Shown piece by piece: positions 43,821-55,825 of a stretch of DNA of 64,000 bases. This DNA is from Orobanche coerulescens (taxonomy: Eukaryota; Streptophyta; Magnoliopsida; Lamiales; Orobanchaceae). The notes under the pieces were generated by a model. It was not told the DNA's origin, ran no database searches, and saw nothing but the letters and a program-made list of their open reading frames with translations. The stretch lies in NCBI GenBank assembly GCA_033398695.1, contig CM065802.1, positions 76,308,096-76,372,095 of the forward strand. The letters are read 5' to 3'. The position numbers were made by a program, and so were the translations under genes. Position 1 is the stretch's first letter; every line of letters begins with the position of its first letter.

Positions 43821-44220
43821 TAGCGTGCGCTAGCCTTCCCGGACTAGCGTGCGCTATCGGCCAGTATCGGCCGAGCACTCTCGGCCATGGCCCGCATGAC
43901 CCGGCACCACCGACCAATTCTGCCGACCATGACTGTCCGCCCGATTCCCGCTAGCGTGCGCTACGGCCGGAAGCCTGCGCGCTGCCGACTGTCGGTAGCC
44001 TCGGACTAACAAACTCACCTGTAACGTCGCTAGTCGGCCGACGGCGTGCGCTACCTGCCGGTTAGCGTGCGCTCGACCAACAGATGGCGTGCGCTACTCC
44101 GCCGATCTGGCCGAGTCGAGAACCTCGAATCCCTCTGCCCGGGCCGATGGCGTCTGGTGACTCGGCAAGTGCGCTACCTGCCGAGCTAAGCCTTGAGGTC
44201 CGGCCGTAGCGTGCGCTACG
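43821..44220 (-). repeat. TAGCGTGCGCTA dyad array in the NonTek-3 3' LTR
   Basis: Upstream of TATATAAA (about 43800, minus strand). The first two units start at 43821 and 43845 (24 bp apart). Further units are partly eroded by short deletions compared with the 5' LTR array at about 50228-50640, where complete units such as GCGCGCGCTAG remain. Confidence 0.8.
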
Positions 44221-46861
44221 CCGGTTCCTGTCGTGCCTGCTCGGCCAGTGCCCAGCACTTCCGACAGTGCCGCACCGGTCCGCCCAGCTGCTCAGCCGCC
44301 ACGACCCGACGCCTCGATTTCCGAAAACGCACGGAACGAACACGACGAAAAGTTCGCAGACGACATCAACGACTCGAAATGAAAACGTAATACCATAATT
44401 AATCATACGCGACCAAGAAACAGGTCGAGACAACAATTACAGATACGGATACCCGTAACTTTCAAGAAATTACAAAATGGCCCAAAACGCCCGGAAATCA
44501 CGATACGTGATCGAATAACCAAACCGAAGTTCACAACACGTCTAACAAAGTTAAACGGACTTGCGGGAAACTCGAAACAGCAGTTTCGGACGAGATTCGC
44601 AAGAATCGAACTCAAGTGCGGAAAAGTCGCTAAAAAGCACGGAACTCAACAAAACAACACCGAAACGAACTCGGATGACAAAAAGTGTAGAATTAATCAT
44701 TCTCAGAATGACGAAACGGTCATGAGCGAGCCGTCAAAACGGACTCCGGCCGAAAAAGAAATTTACCGAAAATCGAAAATTGCGGATATTACATTCTACC
44801 TTCCTTAAAAGAAGTTTCGTCCCGAAACTTAAAATAAGTAGGGAGAAGCAATATCCCCTGCCAGGAAAACTCGACGAGATACACAAAAACCGAAGACTCG
44901 CGCCCGATGTTGAAATGCTGCAAGAAACGCAAAGAGACATACGGCGTGAAAATACGCTCTAGGGTGACTAACACAACGTCACCGGTAGAGACATAATAAA
45001 ATCAACGAGTGACAAGCGTCATCAAATAGACAATACAATCGAGTCGATTATCCGAACAATCACAAAACTCAACGAACGAAAATCAATACGATTGACCAAC
45101 CCAACGGTTCATCAACCAAAACGCGAGTCAACACTGAACAAATACGGAATTCCACCGCCCAAGGGTTGGAAGATCGAAAACGAGACTAATTTCCCGAACT
45201 TAAGGGAATTATGAAGGTGCCTGAACGCTCAACAATCACGAAACGAGAACAAAACCGAACAAACAAATGATTGAGACAACAAAAATCGAACAATCATGTC
45301 CGAAACATGTAGGATAATAAAATTCAAACAACAACTCCCAGGATGACCTGGTGAGAACAGCAAGACGTGCATTCCCACAATATCCACAGGAAAGGGAATA
45401 GCGATTGAAAAGCCACAACGACAAACGAGTTATTCCGAAACAATACCACCCTCGTTCGATCAACAAAAGCAAGGGATATGGAAAGTTCAGAAATGTTAAC
45501 GAGCATAAACGAGTTGATAGAGCCAAAAATACAGAAGTTCAAAATCCGATCCACTTTGAATAAAAGAACTATTAGAACCAAAAGATGTTACTTCCGAACA
45601 AGGTTCACAATAGTCGAACCGAATTCGGAAAAGTCACAGCGATAACCAGATCGACTCAAAATCAGATTATAGCTCGTTCGAATGATGAAACCAAGGTATA
45701 GAACAAGTTCAGAAGGTATCAATGAACACGAGCGAATCGATAGACTGGAGAAAGAGAAGATATAGAAGTCAAAATAGTACGGGTATTACCTTTGACCTCG
45801 CCCCCGAAACTCACAACAACGGAACCAAGGTACCAATATAACAAGCAATCGACACAACGCGGAACAATCACCGATGCACACAATCATACCAACCCGAGCT
45901 CTAACAGCTCGCATATATGCGATAACGCATAAACCGCTACGAGGCGACAACATCCAATACCAATATCGCACCCCTCACAGAGGCTACCACGACAACTGTG
46001 TGGCGAACTACTCAACGCTCACACCGCCAATTCAACAACAACTCGGGGGTTAACACCCTAACGAGAGCACGAACATCACATATATATTCCCGGACCACAA
46101 ATAGGAATGATAGGTTTTGAAAACGAAAACCATCTTTTGAAAATAACTTGCAAGCACCAGTTGATCTTGAGTATCATATATCAAAAATTAGTACAAACAT
46201 CGTCATCGAGACTTTAAAAAAATCATCTTGCGTTTGATAAAAAATGAAGACACCTTTCGTTAAATTAAAACTTTTCAGCTATATTCGACCTTCGGGTCTA
46301 AGCGAATGCATTTCTAAATCATTAGAAATATTTCAAAATATTTTGATCCTCAAAGTAAAATAATCTTGAAACATAGCGTGGCGCTAGTAGGCATCTTGAG
46401 AACACTGTGAGAAAATAATTCATTTTAAAAGTACGTCTCGAGGTTTGTTTTTTTAAGATACCCAAGGTTTTTCAGAAGTACAATAGGCCAAAATGCCCAA
46501 AATTCGCACGTATCAACATTCACTTAAACACATCATATCACACGCATCAAACCGCTCAAAATCATGACAGTGATATACAATCCTTAGGATATGTTTAACA
46601 ACAGCGTTAAAACAACAAGCGGTTTATCAAAACTGGATGGAAAACGATATCAAGAACAAAACTCCAAAAAATCCACTCTAGGGATTCAAGAAAATACCTA
46701 GATTCGGCGAAGAACAAAGGATTAGATGATGTTAAAAATCATCTAGGATACTCCAAAACACCTTTGGATGGAAGAAAAATCAGCCAGGATGCGGCGAGTC
46801 GCTACGTCTCAAACTCATAGAGGAAGAAGAAGAAATGAAGAAAAATGCAACTTCTAGACCG

Positions 46862-47120
46862 GTGTCCAGATTTATATCGACACAATTAGCGTGCGCTAAT
46901 CATTAAGGTTAGCGTGCGCTATCACGGCACCAAACAAAACTCCTGACCAAAAATACACTGTTAGCGTGCGCTAACCCCAAGTGTTAGCGTGCGCTAACGA
47001 GAACTTCAGACCCAGTTCAGTAGCTCCTGGACTGCCCTGAACTACCAGGTAGCGTGCGCTATCCTCCCCTTAGCGTGCTACCAACGCACTCTTGCGCGCG
47101 CTAGCTGCAAAGCGTAGCGT
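46862..47120 (-). promoter_or_regulatory. Internal promoter-like module: TATA inverted repeat and dyad array
   Basis: On the minus strand GATATAAA is enclosed by GTGTC and GACAC (46862-46883). Upstream are TTAGCGCACGCTAA dyads at about 46886, 46909, 46961, 46983, 47048 and 47113, several 22-23 bp apart. A full U3-type promoter therefore lies inside the element in addition to those in the LTRs. Confidence 0.7.
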
Positions 47121-48430
47121 GCGCTAACGACCCACAGAGACAACAACAGAACACATCAGAAAAATTACATGCCGTAAACCTTTCTCACAAGGATTTACCA
47201 GGCTAAGCACAATTTCCCATGTCATTTCGAAAATTCTAAAAAGACCAATGACGGTAATATTTTCCAAAGCTCACAAAATCATTTGTCAAACCATCATGAA
47301 ATATTCAAGGCCAAAATGCCAAAACTTGATTCAAGGAATCGGTTTTACGAAAAAAAACTCAGTTTGCAAAATACCGAAAGCCGTTTGAAAGAACTCACGC
47401 AGCGGATAAAATACGGTACGAAAATACATCGGAAGGATTTACACTCCTCGTATAAACCAAATACGAGAGTCTAATAAACACATATCGTGAAATCAAAATC
47501 CACAGAAGGATTCCATCATTCAATCGACTAATCATACAAATAACTCGTGTCACACGAGGCACAACACAAGGAAGGGAGTTTTACATCCATAGGTCGCACG
47601 TAAGTGACGACCGCCCCTCGATACTAATCACGACCAATGATCTCAAACGACGCGTCGCGATGCGACTAAGTCAGACAAAATCCGACGAGACAAAACTCAA
47701 CAAACACAACTTGACTCGACAGCCTAGGTTTCCCCAAGCTAATCTGATTTTTAAAATCGTATACTCTAGTTATTCGAAAATAAAACCGATAAGTTAAAAA
47801 TCGTTTTCAAGACCCTTTCAAACACGACAAGAGCTTAACAGCGGTAGCATTTTATAAAATGTCCTAAACACTTTTATACACGACCTTTAAATACCGACAC
47901 AAGGTTTTATTTGAAAATACAAGGCTGGCTCGCCCAAATTCATGTCACTTTTCAAAAACCCACAATACGATCAAGTCTCAGAGATTTTCAAGCATGCACG
48001 GCGCATGTATTATTATTAATAGAAACACATTGGTTGTAAATAACAATAATTAGCCAAGTACCAACAATTCCCGAACACACGCATATACGGCATTCAAAAA
48101 TCACTAGTTCAACAAGCGCAACTCGGAAATACTAATTCCAAGCATATGTCAAACTATCTCTTCAAGTTTGACAGCGTAACCAAAGATCACCGATTTGGAC
48201 GTATGTCGAAACCAGCTATGTGAGTTTCTCAACAAACTCTGCCATCAATACCTATACCGGAACATATCAATGTTCAAAACTTCTACATCATACTGCACCA
48301 TTCGGTGTCCAACCCATCAGTACATTCGGATCAACATACATTTAGTATACCGCAATTACCAAACACAGATCCATCATACAACAAAAGACTAGAGGGTCAA
48401 GCCCTCTCACAGTATACCACGGAGCAAAAC

Positions 48431-48640
48431 TCGGATCTTTCAATCACCAACGATCCCACCAATGCTAGGAAGTTTAGCGATGGAAGGCTCGCAAAACAAC
48501 AAACGGTCAAGCCCAGAACGACGCACATACTCGAGAGAGATAAAGGACTGCGCAATACTAGAATCAAAAGTGCACGAACCGGATGGATCGAAAAACAACT
48601 CGACAATAAGTACGAGAGAGGCAGTCACAGTTCAAGAAGT
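48431..48640 (-). pseudogene. Protease fragment in NonTek-3
   Basis: The minus strand gives SCTFDSSIAQSFISLEYVRR and PSIAKLPSIGGIVGD, matching the Tek-2 protease (FDSGATHSFISLECVRRL..., FIVKLPSGDRIVGD) with the active-site Gly replaced by Ser. It is inactive. It shows descent from an autonomous Tekay-type ancestor that lost gag and most of pol. Confidence 0.8.
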
Positions 48641-48789
48641 GGAATTTCAATACGAGAAAACAAGAGAATCGAGTAAGGAAAACTTACGAGCCTTGGATGT
48701 CTTGAGATGCCGTGACGGTGTGACAATGTGCAAAACAAAACACAACTAGACCCAAATAACCAACAAGCCTAGGTATCCATAAACCTAGA

Positions 48790-48801
48790 GCTCCGATACC
48801 A
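48790..48801 (-). other. NonTek-3 primer binding site
   Basis: TGGTATCGGAGC on the minus strand, followed by CTCTAGGTTTATGGATACCTAGG as a leader stem, as in Tek-2. Confidence 0.85.
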
Positions 48802-51202
48802 TTTTCTGTAACACCCCCAAGATATTCGAGGTGTATTACAGCGCCGTGGACCCCTACATGGGATCCACCAGGCTAACACAAGAAAACACCTCTCGACTAA
48901 CCGTCTCGGTTAGCAAGGAAACAATTGTTAACAACAAGAACATAAAACAACACGTCCGGTACAACCGGCATAATAAACATCAACCGACAAATACAGTAAC
49001 TCCAACGAAGACCAATCACAATCCGAAAGGAAAAGCCTAAGTACTCGCGAGTACAATCTATAAGTTTACAATTTGGAAAACATCCACATCAAAAGAGACA
49101 GTAGGAAATAACAAGACTCAATTGCACATGTCAACAACCTTGGCCGACATCCTCGTACCATCCCAGCGCCCGCTCGTCTGGCTGAACATAACCTGAAATC
49201 CATAACAAGAATTTCCCCGACAACGGGTCCCCAAAGGGGTTAGCAATTACGCTAGTACAAGTATTCAAGGCAAACCAATCGCTTACACATTTCATAGTAC
49301 ATGCACCAATATCATTTCAAAACCAAAACTAGACATGTCTTTTCCGGAAACAAACAGTCAAACAATTTGCCTTGGGAACAAAGTAATATCATAGATCCCG
49401 CCCGAGGCCTCTAAGGACCCTCCCGAGCTGGCCACATTATAAAAACAAAACACGCACATGCATCGCCTTGGGAACAGAGTAATATCATTGATCCCGCCTG
49501 AGGCCTCTAAGAACCCTCCCGAACTGGCTAGCTATACAAACTCATGAATCCGGGACGAAAACCTTTGGATTCCCTCCTTGATCCCGTCGGACCAACATGA
49601 GGTGAGCAAATCACACACAAAATACATTACCATTCCACGTTAAGCATAAAGGTTTCCAAAAATACTTGCCTTGAATTATTGACGACACAACGAACGGAAA
49701 AGAAAGTCACCGACGAATGCTAGGAACCAATGAAACCGAACCTAACGATTCGAAGAATACAATCACAACCATTTCTAAATGAATACGGAATTGGAATACA
49801 CTCGAAAACCCGCCTACGATTCATGTATATTCGTATATAAACAACAACGAGGGCGGACCACAACCAAACCCTCTCGATTCCGTAAAAATCACGAAATATA
49901 CCATGAATCCGTAGGGAAACTAAGAATACCAACAAGATTAATCATATTCATCATGAATTAATCGACAAAACGGAACGAATTGGACAAGAACGCGAAAACC
50001 CCCAAATCTACCCAAAAGTAGGGTTCTAAAGATCTAACCTTGATTCGCAGGATCGAAAGATGTTATAGGATGATTGATCGGTGATATAAACTGAGAAACT
50101 TCATGGATTTGTTTTCCAACAACATGGTTTCGCCTCCTCCAAAACGCCAGCCGCGGACCGAAGAGAAATGAAATGAAAAATGACTGAAAAAGTCGCTGGT
50201 GTGTCATTTATATACTGGGCCGGAACTAGCGTGCGCTAGCCTTCCCGGACTAGCGTGCGCTATCGGCCAGTATCGGCCGAGCACTCTCGGCCATGGCCCG
50301 CATGACCCGGCACCACCGACCAATTCTGCCGACCATGATTGTCCGCCCGATTCCCGCTAGCATGCGCTACGGCCGGAAGCCTGCGCGCGCTAGCCGACCT
50401 GTCCAGTAGCTTCTGGACTAACAAACTCACCCAGGTAACGTACGCTAGTCGGCCGACAGCGTGCGCTACCCCTGCCGGTTAGCGTGCGCTACGACCAAGC
50501 AGATGGCGTGCGCTACTGCCGATCTGGCCGAGTCGAGAACCTCGTAATCCCTCTGCCCGGGCAGATAGCGTCTGGCCGACTCGGCGGCGTGCGCTACACT
50601 GCCGAGCTTAGCGCAGGCGTCTCGGCCGTAGTGTGCGCTCGCCGGTTCTGCCGTGCTGCTCGGCGATGCCGGCCGACAAGCGATGCGCACCGGTCCGGCC
50701 ATTGCTCGGCCACGACGACGCCTCGATTTCCGAAACGCCGCGGGCGAACACGACGAAAAGTTCACGGACGACATCAACGACTCGAAATGAAAACGTAATA
50801 CCATAATTAATCATACGCGACCAAGAAACGGGTCGAGACAACAATTACAGATACGGATACCCGTAACTTTCAAGAAATTACAAAATGGCCCAAAACGCCC
50901 GGAAATCACGATACGTGATCGAATAACCAAACCGAAGTTCACAACACGTCTAACAAAGTTAAGCGGACTTGCGGGAAACTCGAAACAGCAGTTTCGGACG
51001 AGATTCGCAAGAATCGAACTCAAGTGCGGAAAAGTCGCTAAAAAGCACGGAACTCAACAAAACAACACCGAAACGAACTCGGATGACAAAAAGTGTAGAA
51101 TTAATCATTCTCAGAATGACGAAACGGTCATGAGCGAGCCGTCAAAACGGACGCCGGCCGAAAAAAGAAATTTACCGAAAATCAAAAATTGCGGATATTA
51201 CA

Positions 51203-51590
51203 GCATTAAATGCTCTTCAGCGCGTTCAGACTTGTCTCACTTTGGCTGCATTAAATGTTGTCCAATTAACAATAAATGTTGCTTTAACCGTGAATACTTT
51301 ATGAATAGACAAAGTGTATTTCACAACGATTTAAAGCATTCTTAAATCATGCCTCGGATGTGTTTTACTTTTCCCAAGAAAAACATCGTACAGCCTGACC
51401 GCTGTATCCGACGCATTAAGTCTTTCGCTGTAGATGTAGGCTCTGTAGGATAAACTGTATGAGATCTCCAATACTGTATGGAAGGGCTTTATGGAGTTTC
51501 CAGACAGCTTCTATACTTAGCGGCATTTGACTCTTTCGACTTCTTTGTTGTATGATGGCAGTTATCAAAACAGGATTGTTTGTCCCAACA
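51203..51590 (-). mobile_element. Sire-A 5' LTR, outer part
   Basis: Begins TGTTGGGACAAAC on the minus strand at 51590 and matches the 3' LTR start (TGTTCGGATAAAC). Candidate host duplication TGGAC at 51591; its partner is outside the window. Confidence 0.85.
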
Positions 51591-52555
51591 TGGACCAATT
51601 ATCCGCCCCTAAAAACTAGTACCTTTTAAAATCGGTGCTATTTTTCCTTCATGTGAGGGATACCTTTGAAGGAAAGATACCATATCTTTTGTTCATACTT
51701 GGCGCAGACAAAATTGGATAATTCTGAAATCTCATAAAGTTCGAAGAATAACATACTTTTACATAATTTAGATTTTAAATAAAGTAAGTAACATCTTCAC
51801 CATATTGCAATTCTTAAAATCATGGCTGAAATAAAATCTATCAAAACTTTGTAACCGGAATATATGGTATTTAGGGTATTTTAAAACAGATACGAAGGTA
51901 AATATGGTATTTTAAAAGCATTTAGAGGAAATATTAAAGTCTCAAGGCAAAAAAGAAAACCAAAATAAATAAAGGTCTATACGTCATTTTCTATATTTCA
52001 ATTTATCTACAAATGTCTACAGTGTTATTTCAATCACTGTATAAAATTATAAGAGTAGGTAGTAAGTGAGACCTAATATTAAAAATATTATAAAAGCATG
52101 AAAACATAATAAAATACTAATATGTGTGAAATGTTGAAGCATTTATATTGGATGTGTCAAAATACATTTTAGTGCCGATTTCTTCTTCTCTATATACATG
52201 CATATGCTATTTCCTCGATCCATTTCTTTTCAATGATTTGATGATAAGCAATTCATAAATAAGATAGTAAATGATTGAAAAATTGGATATATTGAATGTG
52301 TTAAAATATATTGTATACATAATATATATTAATTATTTTAAATATAAGGTATGTGGATATCTGACTATCCATTGGACACCCAATAACCCGACAAATAGTA
52401 CAGACATTCTATTTGAATTAAATAGGATAGAGTACGAGGCAGACATACTTGTATCCTAACTGAACCATTGACATCTCAATATATATATATATATATATTA
52501 TGAGATTAATTTTTATAAATTAAGATTGATTGTGAATATCTCTGAGTTCATCTAA
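51591..52555. other. Unassigned AT-rich DNA
   Basis: About 1 kb with no coding frame above 65 codons and no recognisable repeat apart from a short (TA)n at about 52482. May be old intergenic sequence or unrecognised transposon. Confidence 0.4.
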
Positions 52556-52715
52556 TGGGGGTGTATTGGTTGTGAAGTCTGTAGGATTTTTTTAAACTTT
52601 CAAAGTCTGGGGTATTCAATCCGGATTTTCAAAAGTCTTTAAAAATCCTCATGTATTCAATACGGATTTTAAAAAGTCTAAAAAAATCTTTATGTATTCA
52701 ACAGTCTAATGAATC
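52556..52715. mobile_element. MITE-like remnant
   Basis: GGGGGTGTATTGGTTGTGAAGTC followed by several GTATTCAAT...GGATTTT...AAAGTC repeats. This resembles PIF/Harbinger-type MITE ends, but a clean second terminus and target duplication are not seen. Confidence 0.4.
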
Positions 52716-52721
52716 GATTTT

Positions 52722-54235
52722 TGATCGTCTCATTCTATTCTATTAAGTCGTGCTTTTGTTTGTTTTTAAGTGTTTTTGTTCTTTTATGCTTGGTATGTTG
52801 TGTTTTTAGTTTGTAGGTAGTCGGACGGAGATTGTGGTGAAATAGGTGCTTTTATGGCCAATATTGGAGTTTATGACGATCAAGAATAAGTCGGGAGCGT
52901 GAAAAAGGCTTAAACGATGAAGATTGAAGCAATGTCTCTCGTATTTTATAATTTCCAGATAATTTAATTCGAATTAGGTTGTGTTCTCATGGATTAATCA
53001 GCTTCGCAACGGTATATTATACGCTAGATTCCGAGGTGTATTGAGGGAGATATGGCTTCTAGACCACGGCCTCACAACCCGTACCGTGATCCCAAATTCA
53101 GACTGGGCGGCAGCGGTTTGCCAAAACACCTGGATCGCGATCCGCCCCTGCTGTGCAGAAAACGCATTTCTACGTTATTTGTGATATTTTTGACGGGTAT
53201 ATAAGGCAAAATCCTAGACACAATTGGAGAGAGTCAAAAACTCGATAGAAATACTCTTGGAACTCAGTTTTCATCTTTGTTTTGATATTCAAAACATTAG
53301 AGATACATTTGTGAGTGATTTTTATTCCTTGTATGAAGATTTTTCAAGAATTGAAGGAAGAACATCAAACCTTCCTCGGGAATTCAATTTCGTATGATTT
53401 TTGTTATTATTGTTGAAATGATCATGAGTATCTAATCTTATCGTATGGATGTTTAGAATGAACTACACATATGTTGTTAGTTGTTAGCTTTGATTGATTT
53501 TCTAGGTAAGAGTTTGGGATTGTTCCTCTTTCTTTGTTCTTCATAATTTATCGGTATTCTTGATGGTATTGTGCACGAATATTTTTTAGATGCAAGAGAG
53601 CTTATGATTTAGATCATCAAACCTTTTTCATAGTTGTTATTATTGTCAAAATCGAGGGTTTTTGTCGGTGTTCGCCATCAACGACCCGATAGAATTGATT
53701 GTGAATGTGCTAAACCTTTTTCCATGATCTTTTAGCGAATTACCTCATCAAAAGTATTTATCTAGTCGATTGTTAGTGGGGATTCATCCCCATCAAAGGA
53801 GTTTCGCTTGTTTTTTAAAAGAACAATAGCGATTTTTAGAATTTGCCGCCATCAAACGGATTTCTTTTAATCGTGAGCAATCAGTAATTCCAAACCTTAA
53901 ATTCTGTGAGTTTCGAAACTAATGATTGATTATGTGTGTGTCGGTGATTGTAAACTCCCATATCATTCTCATAATAGTAATCTCTAGATAATCCTTGCCG
54001 TTTATTCATTCGTTTCGTATTTACTTAATTTTCTACACTCGTGTTCTTGATCATCCTTCAATCAAATGTTTCATTGTGTTTTAATTTATGTTGCTCTTGT
54101 TGTTCTAATTCGAATATTTGCCAAACATAATTGAACTTCAAATCGTTTCCAACTCCTAGTGAAATCGACCTCGGAGTTACTTGTCGCTACCTACAAAAGC
54201 AATTCGTACACTTGCGAGTTTTAATTTGTTCATCA
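52722..54235 (+). mobile_element. Athila-7 5' LTR
   Basis: A segment of about 1.5 kb from TGATCGTC to GTTCATCA directly before an Asp-tRNA-type PBS. It contains a TATA box (GGGTATATAAGG, about 53197) and a leader. The right end is firm because of the PBS; the left end is chosen from the TG and is less certain. Confidence 0.7.
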
Positions 54236-54241
54236 AGTTTT

Positions 54242-54259
54242 TGGCGCCGTTGCCGGGGA
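54242..54259 (+). other. Athila/Tat-type primer binding site
   Basis: TGGCGCCGTTGCCGGGGA, the Asp-tRNA-complementary PBS that marks Athila and Tat/Ogre gypsy elements. Confidence 0.9.
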
Positions 54260-54459
54260 GTTGGCGTTTAATATTTAGTTTTGTTTTAATAATAGTTGAA
54301 TTATTTATATTTCGTGTCTTTGGCCTGTATTTATTATTTATTTATTTTTGCTTTATTTATTTTCTTTGTTTTTATTATTTTCATTTCCTTTATTCTCTAA
54401 AAATTTTGTTCTAGCTCTTTGATATTGCAGCGATCGATAGAAGATCATTGGGAATCCGC

Positions 54460-55206
54460 TTCTACCATTCATCGACAAATGCTATGCAGTTGGAAGAAAC
54501 CCAGGAATAGTAACACGTTGCGAGATGGAGTACGAGAGAAATTACAGTTATCGGGATTGTGGAATGAGTTATTAGAATTTTAAGGAATTTGAATATCAAC
54601 AAGGAAAAGTTTGCTACGCATATGGAATGAATGGGCCGGGAGCTAATGTCTGTCCATATAGCTATGACTGCGAGCAAGAGCCAGAGCAATCTTATTGGGC
54701 TATGGGGCATAATGAAGAAACGCCTGAATGGAAAGATCGGAGGAATGACTACTGGAACGATTATAGAAACACTCCTCCACCAAACGAGTATCATCGCGTG
54801 CTGAGAAACGACCTAAATAATTTGTGGAAGAACAACAACCCGATCCCCTACAACGTCGACACACCGATCTACTATAATAGCAACTCCGACTTTCAAAGCG
54901 AACCTGCGAAGGAACAAAGCATGATTTCTCTTGAACAAATCTTGGCTTCATTTATCCAAGATAGTAAAGCCAGCCGAAAGGAAACCGAAAAGAGGATGAA
55001 CTCGGTTGAAGCCTCAGTGAAGAACATAGAGATTTACTTGGAGCAAATCGCGGCACATGTAAGAACTTGAGAAAGAAGAATTGATGAGTCAATCGGAGAA
55101 ATCTATGGCGATTGAAGAGGATGAGTCGAACGATGAAGAAATCCGAGAAAATGCTACTCAATCTTACGAGACTCGAATTCCTTGGGAGAAATCTAAAGAT
55201 CCAATC
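54460..55206 (+). pseudogene. Athila-7 gag-like fragment
   Basis: A 147-codon frame (54627-55070) is Tyr/Asn/Glu-rich, then gives SLEQILASFIQDSKASRKE and SVEASVKNIEIYLEQIAAHV, the helical segment common before the protease of Athila-type gag. A one- or two-base shift then leads to another frame (KEELMSQSEKS, SNDEEIRENA) that runs to the insertion point of Gyp-6. The main gag domain is absent. The element is truncated here and nothing of its pol is in the window. Confidence 0.6.
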
Positions 55207-55412
55207 TGTAATACCCGGGATTTTCATTTTCGGTTGATTGAACCTTTTTTTTGACTATTTAGTGAATTATGTGTTGTTTGTGCCTTTATGATTGTGTGTC
55301 ATGCATGGACACGTTTTTGGTTGCTACTCAGATTATTTTGTGCTTGTCACCCGTTGGTAGATCGTTGTTATGTTTAGTTTCGGTGCGATCTCACTACCTA
55401 TGCAGTGGGAAA

Positions 55413-55765
55413 TATCGCACGCTATGGGCTAGAGATAGCGCGCGCTACTTGAGATTGTTAGCACACGCTACGGCTCCGTTAGCGCATGCTGACGGAGGGT
55501 ACATGATTGAGGCAAAAGCTACTGCCTTCGACTAAGAGTTGATAGCACACTATACGTAGCGATGTAGCGGGCGCTATTCCCGGAGTTAGCGCACGCTATG
55601 GGAAGCATAGTGCACACTTACTATTGGTCAGGTTCAGTCCAGAAGCCATTGGGCTGGGTGGGAGGTCTCATTAACGCACGCTAATGTTCGTATGTTAGAA
55701 TACGCTAACTGTATTGTTGGGTATAATATTGCTTTGATAGCGTATGGTAATTTTCATGATTAGCA
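55413..55765 (+). repeat. TAGCGCACGCTA dyad array of Gyp-6
   Basis: Units start at 55413, 55436, 55459, 55480; 55543, 55565, 55587, 55608; further ones near 55677, 55735 and 55760. Steps of 21-23 bp within groups. More eroded than Tek-2, with TAGCACACGCTA variants fitting CpG decay. Confidence 0.85.
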
Positions 55766-55773
55766 CACGCTAG

Positions 55774-55799
55774 GCTGTCCAGTATATAAAGTGGACAGC
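55774..55799 (+). promoter_or_regulatory. TATA box inside a perfect 8 bp inverted repeat (Gyp-6)
   Basis: Arms GCTGTCCA and TGGACAGC with the 10 bp loop GTATATAAAG. The arms are unrelated in sequence to those of Tek-2 but placed identically. Confidence 0.8.
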
Positions 55800-55825
55800 A
55801 GTCGTTTATTCTCATTTCTTCCTCA

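Larger units (their letters stand above)
44794..48806 (-). repeat. NonTek-3 interior, mostly non-coding
   Basis: The PPT (CTTTTAAGGAAGGTAGAA, 44794-44812) follows GGGACGAAAC, the usual pol end motif, although pol is absent. Further LTR-start-like junctions (GGTAATACCCG near 45785; AAAGTGGATCGGATTTTGA near 45545) and an internal dyad array plus TATA (46862-47120) show that it is assembled from repeated LTR-like modules. A protease fragment is near the PBS. The rest shows no coding. Confidence 0.65.
42402..51202 (-). mobile_element. NonTek-3: non-autonomous gypsy element (LARD-like)
   Basis: LTRs of 2392 bp (42402-44793, 3') and 2396 bp (48807-51202, 5') start TGTAATATCCGC and end GGGGGTGTTACA on the minus strand. 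The GCATT duplication is perfect. The 4.0 kb interior has a PBS, a protease scrap and otherwise non-coding sequence. Start, end, U5 hairpin, tandem repeat and post-PBS leader match Tek-2, so it could use Tek-2-type proteins. It sits in the Sire-A 5' LTR. Confidence 0.9.

Noticed and set aside
52482..52499. TATA promoter
   Set aside because: Simple (TA)n with no gene or element start nearby.
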